Below, piece by piece: positions 36,201-45,738 of a DNA stretch of 64,000 bases. Position 1 is the stretch's first letter. Each line of letters opens with the position of its first letter. The position numbers and the translations under genes are program-made. This stretch comes from Icerya purchasi (lineage: Eukaryota; Arthropoda; Insecta; Hemiptera; Monophlebidae). The stretch is taken from positions 295,121,756-295,185,755 of the forward strand of contig CM077115.1 in NCBI GenBank assembly GCA_039619475.1. Direction: 5' to 3'. The notes under the pieces are model-generated. The model did not search any database and was not told the origin of the DNA. It saw nothing but the letters and a program-made list of their open reading frames with translations.

Positions 36201-36634
36201 GACCAATTATTTGGTGAATAAGCAACAATAATTGATGCCACGGAACTCGTTCAAAAGTTATATGCAGAAAACCACACTTTTGAAGAAATTTCGGATCTAG
36301 TTTTATTTGAAGTGTTAAAAATGGGAGCCGGTAGCAAAGAATAGATGTCATTTTTGATACCTACGAAGATAGATCTATTAAAGATGCCGAAAGATTGTAT
36401 AGAGGTGCTGATGAAGGAATTTCATTTCGTTCTTTAAAGAGTGGACATAAAATCCAAAATTGGAGAGGAATTTTAAAAAGCAGTCAAAGCAAGAATAAAT
36501 TGGCAAAATTTTTGGCGGAAAGTTAACAAGATGTTAATAAAAGGAAACATTTTAAAGAAATCTTATTTATTACATCTGAAGAGAAATGCTTCAAAATAAA
36601 TGCTAATGTGGTGGAAGAAGTGCCAGAACTTTAA
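33268..36634 (+). pseudogene. Academ-like transposase, zinc fingers plus broken core
   Basis: The intact first frame (33268-34374, 368 codons from ATG) has two zinc-binding modules: C20-x2-C23 with H73-x2-C76, and C133-x2-C136 with H192-x2-C195. The protein continues through a frame slip near 34366 ('KEHTPKYILQDIIY'), another near 34650 ('GVPTIVAFDNIDRNEET'), and another near 35310. It then reads 'LIRAHREGNWMLYLYCLEQM', 'PWCFTLGKINYARYL' and a TGA at 35790-35792. Further on come 'NPFARIPVDQALEETVNKDA', 'GGTKGFSLKPGAISKYYLTA', 'DRSIKDAERLYRG' and 'GHKIQNWRGIL', ending 'EEVPEL' at the stop 36632-36634. In homologues I know of, this point leads into an 'EEADTR...DTDV' nuclease block, which is absent here. 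About 1,120 codons remain, with several stops; it is non-functional. Confidence 0.75.
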
Positions 36635-36756
36635 TTTATATAAAATTATATCACTAATTTCGATGTTATCAAACTATAAAAGATTCTACAACATTTACTC
36701 GCGGGTTCAATATAACGATAGAGGCAGAATGAGTTACGCGTCGTAGTTAAAACGTA

Positions 36757-37262
36757 ATGACGTACTTTCCACGACTGTTTTTCGGTACTAAAAATAGCAT
36801 ATCTCGCTTTGTATCACAGATACAACTTTCATGAAAATTTCATTGTAAAGCTTATAAAATTATTTTCATGTTTTATTTGAAGCATTTTCCCGTAAAAATT
36901 AATTATCACTCGAGTAATTCGGGCTAAAGACATTTTTGAGAAACAAAATATTCTTTTTTCCATTATTTCACAAAAGCTATTGGAGATAAAAAAAAAGTGT
37001 ACTGAACTAAAGTTGTTGGAAATATAACAAGCTTTCGTTTGAAAAAAAGAAAATTAAAATCAGATGATTAGGAGCCCAGTTATGATCTAATATATGAATC
37101 GGGATGGCCGCCATCTTTAATTGGCCGCTATTTTGAAAAGCTACCGCTTTCAAATGGCCATCATACTTTTTTACCATCTACATGTGCCCCTCTAACTGGG
37201 GTTTGAAGGAAAATTTGTCCCCCCCCCAAATTATACTCAAAAATTGTCTGGCACATGGACTA
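36757..37262 (-). repeat. Right inverted terminus of the Academ-like element
   Basis: Complement of 32512-33033; ends CATGGACTA before the ATT duplication. It begins about 120 bp after the end of the broken transposase. Confidence 0.9.
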
Positions 37263-37590
37263 ATTTATCGATATATATATTCCTAGATATATAAAATCTA
37301 TTACATTCTTTAGAGGTGGACATGAACATGGGTGAGTTATTTTATTCCCGCAGCGTTCGTGTAAGCATTCATTATTATGTATGCTGATTCGCGGGTGATG
37401 ACTCTTATGTTTAGAGATATTACGAATATGGAGTAGTTTTGATTAATTTACATTTATGCATAACCTCCAGTTGTCATGCGCCCATTTACTGAGATTATCG
37501 ACATCCTGCTGCAGTAATTTTTCTGCCATCTCTAGATTTTTATGTTCCATTAATATATTTCCCTGTATCTTTTCCCCATAAAATTATTTC
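37263..37590 (-). pseudogene. LINE B copy 1, 5' segment (RT thumb)
   Basis: The minus strand reads 'KNLEMAEKLLQQDVDNLSKW', 'AHDNW', 'NISKHKSHHPRISIHNNE' and 'NVIDFIYLG'. The first part aligns with 'KNIHIAGKLLPEDLDN' of the second B copy (near 49800-49740). It is truncated at about 37590. Together with 32432-32511 and 29556-30417 it forms one LINE split by two insertions. Confidence 0.8.
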
Positions 37591-37732
37591 GTGGAATAAC
37601 ATCATTTCGGAATTTTTAATTCCCTATTATTGTCAATTCACCATGCTACCGAATTAAATTATCAGCTCGAATACACCAAACAGCGTACCCAGATCCGATT
37701 CTGTTCATCATTTTAATGTTTAAATATCCCCC

Positions 37733-37742
37733 CCCCCCCCGG
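37733..37742. repeat. Poly-C run
   Basis: Long C run immediately before the next LINE fragment. Confidence 0.8.
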
Positions 37743-37759
37743 AGAATATTCTTCATTTA

Positions 37760-39380
37760 CCTATCTACAATTCAAGCCTAGTATTCCGGTCTCATTCCAA
37801 AGCCATGGAAATTAGCGGCGCGATTATTCCTATCTTCAAACAAAATAATTTCCTAAAAAAAAATTATAAATCCATATGCGTCCTAAATGTCTTTACGAAA
37901 ATGCTAGAACAAACGGTCAATCGGCGCCTCCTCTTTTTCCTTGAACCGAACAATCTTCTATCCTCGTCACAAGCCGGACGTAAGATGCGCATCACAGCTA
38001 ATCAGCTGCCGAACCTACAGAAGCAAATATTAACAGCATATAGCCGAGGTCAACATGTTAATTCTACCGTTTTCGATATATAAAAAAGGCGTTTGATACA
38101 ATACGGGGCGGTATGGTCGCTTTTTTAAACTGATGTCAGCTGGCATAGGTAGTGGTCAATTTTCTGAATAATTTTTTAACAAATAGGAGACTTTCACGTG
38201 TCAAGATACTGATTTGATAACATTGATAACGATTCTGAAACTGAGAATAGCGTGCAACAAGGCTTTTGATAATCTCTTGCAAAAACCGCACACCGTTCTT
38301 CTCCGCTCCTTCCCTTTATACCACAAGACCTCCAGTCATATATAAGTGTACAAACTCAAAACAAATGGCAATTAGAATGGTCCCAACAACACACCAACAA
38401 ACTTCATACTTTCAAAAAATCAATTGTCCTATGGAAACATTTATCAAGCCTCAATAGGACTGACGAAATTATTATTACTAGAATTCGTATTGGTCACATC
38501 AAAATTACCCACGGTCACCTATATCAAGGAATTCGACAAAATCCCACTTGTACCTACTGCTCCTCAGATATCATGACAATAAAACACCTTCTTTTCTCCT
38601 GTCCTTCCGTCTCTGCCCAATCAATCAATATCTGATGACCCAGAACAACTAAATTCATTGACCACCTTTCTCAAAAAAACCCACCTTTACTCCCTAATCT
38701 AAACGCTATCCGATAGGGGCAATTAAAATCGTCCCAAAAAAAAAAAAGGCTTTGTCTTTAGTGCAACCTTGTTTAATTTCTATGTCGACGTCACCACTTA
38801 ACTATAAGAAATGTTCTCGAATGTTATTTAACGGTCGAGTGAATGCAGTTACAATTACACTATGGATGGTATTGTAGGATCCGCTGTGGACTGTTTGCGT
38901 GATCTGGGAGTTTACATTATCAGTCAACTCAAATTTTTAATTATACGGCTCAGCAGGTTTATCGAACATTGGACTTTATTATAAGACAATCCGAAAACTT
39001 TTTTCATAATACTTTAGTGCGGTCCCAGATGGAACAGTTGTCTGTCATATGGGATCCGTATCATGATAAATATACTAAGATAATTGAGAAAAACCTAGAG
39101 TTTCTAAGGTACTTAACGTATTACTTGGCTGGAAATTATCCTAAATATGAAAATTATCTCATACTGCGCAGTCATTTCAATTTTAAAGCTCGCTATATGC
39201 GCGTAGGAAAGTATGTAAGCTAAATTTTTTCCATCATATACGTACTGGGCATATAGATAATGATTATTGTCTGGCAACCGTTTACTACTTTTCTTTTCAT
39301 GCTGGTCACATCGCGCATTTAGTTTAAATAGATATACTATATTATAATCAGGTATAACGGCTAACACGACACGAGAGCTT
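37760..39380 (+). pseudogene. LINE RT pseudogene, interrupted
   Basis: Plus strand with frameshifts. 'NYKSICVLNVFTKMLEQTVN' and 'LEPNNLLSSSQAGRKMRIT' (37860-37990) form RT fingers. 'KKAFDTIRGGMV' (about 38085) is the first palm motif. 'SVQQG' (38250) is joined across a nested insertion to 'FVFSATLFNFYVDV' (38752 on). 'DLGVYIISQLKFN' (38905) and 'LVRSQMEQLSVIWDPYHDKY' (39020) are thumb and post-RT motifs. The RNase H region is not seen. It is a dead copy of a Jockey- or LOA-like element. Confidence 0.75.
38259..38754 (+). mobile_element. Nested 5'-truncated LINE tail with poly-A and TSD
   Basis: Inserted inside the RT motif of the surrounding LINE. It encodes an RNase H tail: 'QLEWSQQHTNKLHTFKKSI', 'IITRIRIGHIKITHGHLYQG' and 'CTYCSSDIMTIKHLLFSCPS'. 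It ends in a poly-A run at about 38736-38747. AAGGCTTT(T)G flanks both sides (38259-38268 and 38746-38754). Removing it rejoins 'SVQQG' to 'FVFSATLFNFY'. Confidence 0.85.
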
Positions 39381-39410
39381 TCCTTTCCTTTAAGGTATCC
39401 TTTATATTTT

Positions 39411-39640
39411 TTCGTCTACACGTTTATTTCGCTTCGGACTGCTAATTGCACGGGTTCTAGTATCGATCTTTTTTGACTCCCTTGCTATCTCTCCATATTA
39501 GTTCTGGCCGTCTTCATCTTCCCCGAATAACTTTCTTAGTGTCCTCAGTTTCCTTTTGTCCTACGTTTCTCCTTCTTGATGGGTAAACGCCCGTAGCTGA
39601 CAAGCCCAATAAAAAAGTAAAAAAAAAAAAAAAGATATGG
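39411..39640 (+). repeat. Dispersed repeat copy 2 (poly-A tailed, plus)
   Basis: Reverse complement of 19580-19815, ending GCCCAATAAAAAAGT plus an A run. See copy 1. Confidence 0.75.
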
Positions 39641-39937
39641 TAGTAGCTGTTGACGTTGTTTTTATAAATCCATTAATCTCAACTTTTAGGCTATACAATT
39701 CCTTATTAGGTCGTTATTCCCCAGTTTAGTAATTCATGTAAGTATTAAAAATATCTATCGTAATTTAATTCAACTTTAATTCACGTAATCACTCCGTTAT
39801 GCACTTACGCATGTGAATATTGTAGCAGGAAATACCGTGCGATTTGTTGTTTCGCAATTTTAAATAATCATTCATTCACCCAATAAATTTGACCTTTCAA
39901 CGTGAGCGTGATACTATGTTTGTTTTTCTTTTTTTTG
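39641..39937. other. AT-rich spacer, nothing recognised
   Basis: No coding or repeat structure seen. Confidence 0.4.
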
Positions 39938-40152
39938 ACATTTTTATGTCTTTGCTTTGGCACATAAACTTGAAAAGCGTTACCAAATAAGCGTCACGAA
40001 ATTGAGCGTCACGAAATGGACCGTCACGAAATGGACCGTCACGGAAAATCGTTACGAACACTTCATGTCATTACTTGGATGCGACTGATTACTAATATTT
40101 TCATGTCTCTTTACTTTGTCACATAAACTCGAAAAGCGTCACAAAATGGAGA
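39938..40152. repeat. Short tandem and spaced direct repeats (GCGTCACGAAATGG)
   Basis: Three or four 16-bp units of the form GCGTCACGAAAT(T/G)GA(G/C) stand at 39991-40042. The phrase 'CACATAAACTYGAAAAGCGT' occurs at 39961 and 40120, about 160 bp apart. It lies just upstream of the Helentron coding fragment and could be part of its non-coding sequence. Confidence 0.65.
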
Positions 40153-40317
40153 AGTGTTTTCTATAACGGAATTTTTATGAAAACCATAGGGCTGTGTATT
40201 TCACACGTCATTTCCTTGTTTACATTTTCTGAGCGCACAAAACAATTACCATAGTAATTATAAATTAAATGTAACTTTAGTCTCGTGTACACCGTTACTT
40301 TCCCATGAAAAGTGTTA

Positions 40318-40927
40318 TTACGAGACGCACATCGCGGACGACGTGTACGCCGGTGCGCGCACGAGAGACCAACTCGCGTCGGCTCGCACCAAGGTGCACA
40401 AGATGAAGCTCGATGAGACGGGTGGTCTACCATACAAGATCGAACTCCTTATTGACAAGCCGCACATGGTGCGAGTAAACATCGATGTCACCGATGGTCT
40501 CGTGAACGGCGTGATAGGCCTGCTGCAGTACATCGAACGCTCTCGCGAAACCGACAAGATAATTCGACTTTGGCTAAAATTCGACAACGTTAAAATCGGT
40601 AAATTACCACGATCGGAAGTTCGGATAGACACGATGTAGCGTATCCGTGTATCTACGAGCATTGGATGCCGATCGGCTTACGTTCGTCAATGGTGACGCT
40701 TCCTAGTAACATGGTTACCTGTAAACGATCGACATTTCCACTCACACCTGCTAGCGGGATATCGATTCACAAATCGCAAGGCAGTACATACCCGGCGGTG
40801 GTATACGAATACTCAAAATCGCACGACCAGCAACTCGTGTACTTCACTCTGTCTCGATGTTCTTTGTAAGAAGGGTTGTTCCTAACGAGTAGGAATGGGG
40901 ACCACTGATTTTATCACGGACGCGAAA
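40318..40927 (+). pseudogene. Helentron PIF1-like helicase C-terminal part
   Basis: The frame 40343-40639 reads 'GGLPYKIELLIDKPHMVRVN' and 'DVTDGLVNGVIGLLQYIE', the late helicase region of Helitron-type PIF1 proteins. After a frame slip near 40640 come 'PASGISIHKSQGSTYPAVVY' and 'QLVYFTLSRCS', which are helicase motifs V and VI. Two in-frame stops follow (40867-40869 and about 40906) before the endonuclease frame. The region is 5'-truncated: Rep and early helicase motifs are missing. Base composition is more GC-rich than the surroundings. Confidence 0.8.
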
Positions 40928-40932
40928 AACAG

Positions 40933-41796
40933 TTGAAAAACATTAGAACTGAGTTTGAACGTCTTACGCGTCACCGTTTGCGGACGCACGCTTCCCACAG
41001 TCGAGATTTTGTGGATCGTTCACGTACTCGGACTGTCGATGCTCTCACACTATGTTCACTCAACGTGCAGTCGTTGCGCTCACACTCGCTCGATATAACG
41101 TGTGACTTTGTTATACCTTCGTGCAGTTTACTCGTACTCTCTGAAACGTGGTTATCAAACGCCGATTGCGATAAATTTGAACTTGAAAGTTACTCGCTCG
41201 TAAATCGGCACAAACGCGACAACGGCAAGATGGCTGGTGGTATAGCGATTTACGAAAGGAAATTGGATTCGGACGCTCTGAAGAGCCGCAGTCGGCCGCT
41301 GATTCGTATTAATCAGGAAAAAAATGGTCTCGAAGAATATAACGTGATATCGATGGACGTCGGTGATATATGCAAATCCAAAACGACGATCGATGGAGAG
41401 CGTCTGTTACTCGTAGCGACGTACCTCTCAAACGGGACAACGTTGAACGATAAGATCAATTTCTTCGAGCGTTATCTACTACCGTACTCGATCAAGCTAA
41501 AAGGTCTGTTTCTCTTTATCGATGAAATAAAGCTGTACGATTTACCGATCATAGTCTGTGGTGATTTCAACATCGATTTCCGCTTGGACGATGGATTGCG
41601 ATTCCGTCAATTCATGAGTGAAACGTTCGGTTGTGAGATGAATAATTCGGTGGACCTTTCGACAATGCGAAATATGACGTGCATCGACGGAATCTTTACT
41701 CGAAACGTATCGAACGTACAAACGTTAGCTTATGTGTCGTCTTTTCTCACCATCGGCCATTGCTCACTATTACTACCCCTAACGATAATGATGTAA
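40933..41796 (+). CDS. Helentron apurinic-type endonuclease domain (open frame)
   Basis: An open frame of 287 codons encodes an exonuclease-endonuclease-phosphatase fold. N44 lies in 'LCSLNVQS', E71 in 'LVLSETW', and an Asp/Asn pair in 'VCGDFNIDF' (about residues 210-218). 'TCIDGIFTR' supplies a late Asp, and 'TIGHCSLLL' carries the terminal His. All the expected catalytic classes are present. Position after helicase motif VI is diagnostic of Helentrons, whose Rep/helicase protein ends in an endonuclease; LINEs would have an RT after it. In frame with the helicase but separated by two stops, so it would only be made alone, from an internal Met. Survival of this frame while the rest decays is notable. 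Confidence 0.8.
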   Translation: MKNIRTEFERLTRHRLRTHASHSRDFVDRSRTRTVDALTLCSLNVQSLRSHSLDITCDFVIPSCSLLVLSETWLSNADCDKFELESYSLVNRHKRDNGKMAGGIAIYERKLDSDALKSRSRPLIRINQEKNGLEEYNVISMDVGDICKSKTTIDGERLLLVATYLSNGTTLNDKINFFERYLLPYSIKLKGLFLFIDEIKLYDLPIIVCGDFNIDFRLDDGLRFRQFMSETFGCEMNNSVDLSTMRNMTCIDGIFTRNVSNVQTLAYVSSFLTIGHCSLLLPLTIMM

Positions 41797-42995
41797 ATAA
41801 GGAACCTTGTACCATCGGTAGTAGTTGTTAAATATATATTTTTGCAAATACATTGAAATATAATATGTACAAATCATTTAGAGGTACAGTAGGTAGGTTC
41901 AATCTCGAAATAATACGTTGCGATATAATATGTACAAGGCATTTAGAGGTTACACGGCGACATTCTCATATCGACGGAGGCCGCGAAGCGAACGACGTTT
42001 TAATGTCGGCGGATGCCTGAATGGCTGTACAAAACCTACTTTTACGGGAAAACATGAAAATGTGTCACTGTGTTGCGGACTTGTACGCAAGCTGTTTAAA
42101 TACGTTATGTCCGCAAACATAAGGGAAAGATAAATGAAATAGGAAGGTGCATATAAAACCGTGAAATTTTTACTTAATTTAGATACATTTCAGCTATTAC
42201 GGACACCGAAAAAAAAAAAAATAAATAAATAAAAATAAATAAATAAATAAAAATAAATAAATAAAACTCTACTGGAAAGATGTTAAGGAAGGAAGAAGGA
42301 AAAGATGTAAAATGAAAACTTAGTTTTTAATTTAATTCACCAATAAGATACCGGGGACGGGTGAGTTACTAAATATGGTGTCAAATCGAAACTACAACAT
42401 TGTAAATATAAAAAAAATTAGGAATGAAAAAATAAATGTTGAGTAAAAATAGGATAACGTCCAAAAAACCAATTCAATTCAGTAATTCAGACGCTTCTTC
42501 GTATTGTATTCATTTGGAATTTTTCTTTTTGTTTTTTCCTTGTATTCATAATTACAGTTGTCATTATTTTTCTTTTTACGGAGATGGTACTTTTTTTTTA
42601 AAATTTTGTATATCACGTTTTATTGCTATTTAATGTAATTGCATTGCGAATGACGTGATTTGAATAATAAGGCTAATGCGAAACATATTTGAATTATTGC
42701 AAATAAATAAATATACTTCGCCTGTTATTACCCGGCTTTACTTTGACGACTTAAATGTTTCACTATCTTCTTGTTTTTTGGCAAAGAGTGTTCCTTGAAG
42801 AAATACAATAAACTGCTACATCCGAATATTGCCCGGTTAATAACAGCGGCAACAATTCAAAAATACTCCGATCATTTTATTTTCTTCGCAGACGTCGCCA
42901 TAGGCACCTCACAGACTGACTTGTTTAGAACTGCCTGTTCCTTCGAACCTGGTTATTAACACAAAATATACGACTCAAATAGAATTTCGCTGAAT
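41797..42995. other. Helentron flank and AT-rich sequence
   Basis: Two direct copies of GATATAATATGTACAA-N2-CATTTAGAGGT lie about 60 bp apart (about 41860 and 41918), perhaps in the Helentron 3' region. An A-rich (AAAT)n tract lies at 42210-42266. No gene supported. Confidence 0.4.
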
Positions 42996-43049
42996 CTACT
43001 GAGTATTTTTCTGTTTTTCAAATATATTCTTGCTCTAGAGTCTCCATCT

Positions 43050-43420
43050 TAGAGCGGCTTTAATCCGCGACTTTATCGATAGTCTCTAATCCTTTCATCG
43101 AACAATCTTTAGCAATCCCAGCTGATAATGCATTAATACGTAATGCCGAATTTCCGGATATGAAAGCGCCGATGCGCCGACTGATCAACAGTTGTCCCCT
43201 GCTTAATAATCCCGCTCTTCCGGCATCAAGCATAATTTTCAGTAACTTCACGTGGAACGACGCGTTGGTCATCGCGACACACTTTTTTGAGTCTAACTAA
43301 AAAGGCATTTTCGGCAGATATTTCTGCACCCTTAGCCACCTGCGCACAGGACGCAGCCTTGTCGCGTAATTTTATTTTTCAAAGAGCTCTCTCTTAGCGC
43401 AGTGTTACTCCATTTACATT
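43050..43420 (-). other. Protein-like minus-strand open frame, unidentified
   Basis: The minus frame 43272-43060 (70 codons, ATG start) has balanced composition: 'MTNASFHVKLLKIMLDAG', 'GAFISGNSALRINAL', 'SAGIAKDCSMKGLETIDK'. Upstream, 'ASCAQVAKGAEISAENAFLV' is open in another frame. GC is higher than around it. I cannot identify a family; it may be a fragment of an unlisted TE or a host exon. Low confidence. Confidence 0.25.
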
Positions 43421-44109
43421 GTCCACATACTTTGTGACTGTCAACACTCTCATTCCATCGACCACCTCTTTGTTAAAACAGTACAGTTGTTAGCATCCTT
43501 GAGAATTTCCTGACTACGGTTGCATCCGTTATACGTTTCGCAAAAAATAGCAGAATAGTAGTCAACTACCTATGAGAACGAATCCACCTATCCGCACACT
43601 GTAATAGACGTTGTATTTAGTGCAAGGGTGTTAAGTTATAATTTCCAAAAAAAAAAAAAAAGAAGATAATCGCGATGACTGTTTGAGACAGAGAAGACAC
43701 TAATTAATTGTCGCCAACAAATAACATGTAGAGTTCGAATCAGATTTAAAAAGGTCAGTTGAAAAGAGGAAATAAAAACTGTTAAACTGATGATTTTTTT
43801 GAATAAACGAAATTCGCGAACATAATGTAATTCGCAATATTGAAGTAGAATTATGATTTTCGTTTTAATCCGACACTTTTAAATTTTTTTAATCCCGCTC
43901 TATTCAGAGACTTTCGCTCTTCTTTTCTTTAAAATTTCGTAGGCTTTTAGCGGAGCTTTTAAAGCTATATTTCTTTTCCAGCAAATGGGAAACAAATGCG
44001 TTTACGTTTCCGAGCGAAATCCCTTAACTATTCAACAAAAATGAAGTACCGAGGGAAATGGTTTCTGTTGCAGGTCACATGCGTGTATTCTCGCGCAATT
44101 GTGGTCTCA

Positions 44110-44140
<31 letters not shown>

Positions 44141-44400
44141 GAGTTTTAGGTAAACTGGTCGAGCAGTTTGTCAAATCGTTTGCAAAAAATTCCACTAACA
44201 AACTTCGACGGCTAACGGATCGATAAATCGCATTTACGATTTGCGAAAACCCGAATGACCGAGGAGCAGAATATTAGGCAGTTTAAAGTGGTATTGCACA
44301 CAAGGAAAATGTCTAGGCATTATGCAGATTTCACGTATGAAATAAACAGAAAGTTGCTGTCGTAAGATCCTTCTGACCGTTCCTGTTCCATTTTATGTGC
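43421..44400. other. No supportable gene; (CA)n at 44109-44136
   Basis: AT-rich sequence with an A run near 43649 and a (CA)14 microsatellite at 44109-44136. The 43996-44226 open frame spans the microsatellite and is not credible. Confidence 0.45.
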
Positions 44401-44586
44401 TGATTTAATCAATACGAAACGTCACACTCTGGTGAGGACACGAACAAAAGTCTGATTGCTAGTATTCACCAAAATGCGTTTCGGAACTGAAAATTATTAC
44501 AGGGAGTTCCGAAACGCATTTTGGTGAATATTAGCAAAGAGTTAATTAGACTTTTGGTGAGTGACGTCTCGTATTGACTAAATTAA
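44401..44586. mobile_element. Hairpin MITE with perfect 25-bp core arms
   Basis: The 25-bp core 44464-44488 is exactly complementary to 44505-44529, with a 16-nt loop. Imperfect complementarity continues outward to about 44401 and 44586 (TTAATCAATACGAAACGTCAC against its complement). No coding capacity. It is a compact foldback; the superfamily is unknown because flanking duplications are unclear. Confidence 0.8.
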
Positions 44587-44867
44587 GTAGAAGCTGTGTT
44601 TCAATTCCTTACCTGTAGACTGTGACCAAAACGCTTATCGTTTTTACAAATATATTTCGTCAGAAACACTGAAATTTCCCGCCTGAACTTTAACACAGCA
44701 TGAACGATTAAATTTGCAATTTTATTTGCTTTTTCTATTTAGACCTCTTTGTAAATTTTACCATAAAAAAATCTTTCAGTTCTGTGAAGTAGTTTGCACT
44801 CAAGTTCCTAAACTACAATGTCGAAAGTCATTTTCACATTTAACTAAAAAAAATTCACTAATCGCAA

Positions 44868-45728
44868 CTTTTTTTTTTTTTTAAATAATTGTGAAGGGTC
44901 CCACGAGGCCAATGCCTATATTGTGGGTGCCCAAACACTTATTATCGTTTATTTATAAATATAACGTACAATATAATATTAACGTCCGACTATGAGCTAA
45001 GCTATTACTATTATTATACGTATCGGCATATCTACTAGCCACAAAAACACGAATGCGTGAAATAAAACAACAATCTTCGTAAATGAAGCTAATATCTTAT
45101 CCTATTAACAAAACGTATACACTTCCGACCTGGAAATTTATAACTAATAATATTATTATACAGTATCACCGCAAATATATTCTAAGTCATACAAGCAACC
45201 AGACAGTACAATCAGGCAGAACAAATACAACACAGATGAAATAGTCATATCCTATACATTAACGCTATTAATGTTAAAAACAGAACAATATATCCGAATA
45301 ACGGCTACGGCCAGCGCAACATAGTTAATTATAATAAATACTCTGTAGAAATATCAAATAGGTAATTATGCTCTATTATGCCACAATGCACGCAAACCCG
45401 AATACCCTTTTATATTGTATTTGGAGAGTGACCAAGAAACCTGCAAATTATTACTCCTATCCCTATGCAATTAACCAAATATTTATTTTTTCCTTCCAAA
45501 CTGCTAAATGCTGTTCTGTCCAGATTTCCTTCGGTACTCTTAACAATAAATTCATTAATACATTTTCTTCGACATTATCTATTTTATTATTTACTCCCCG
45601 CCTGAATTGAAAGCACAATTCTTTAGGTACCCTGGTACTTTGCTTCTAATCTATTAATGACAGTTGCACGTCATGCAACTTATCTTTTAGCAGCTTGTGA
45701 TAACAATAGATCGCTTTTGGAGTAGTTC
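44868..45728 (-). pseudogene. LINE B copy 2, 3' segment
   Basis: Minus strand: 'ELLQKRSIVITS' directly continues 'WWIENK' across the A insertion. Then come 'RRGVNNKIDNVEENVLMNLL' and 'EQHLAVWKEKINIWLI', aligning with 'RGVNLRIDNTDDSVLIKL' and 'EKQIGVWKREVRKWLKEW' of copy 1. The 3' UTR ends in a T run at 44868-44882 (poly-A). Several frame breaks. Confidence 0.8.
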
Positions 45729-45738
45729 CTTATTTTCT

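Larger units (their letters stand above)
32512..37262 (+). mobile_element. Academ-like DNA transposon with 0.5-kb inverted termini, 3-bp TSD
   Basis: Inverted termini of about 522 bp (32512-33033) and 506 bp (36757-37262) begin TAGTCCATGTGCC. ATT flanks both ends (32509-32511 and 37263-37265). Excising the element and one ATT restores LINE B's minus-strand reading 'DKSLNWK', so the borders are firm. The left arm carries one extra 17-18-bp unit (AATTAAAGATGGCGGCC). It encodes one large broken protein (33268-36634). A 3-bp duplication and this type of protein suit the Academ superfamily, but the diagnostic XPG-like nuclease end is missing, so the superfamily is inferred. Confidence 0.85.
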
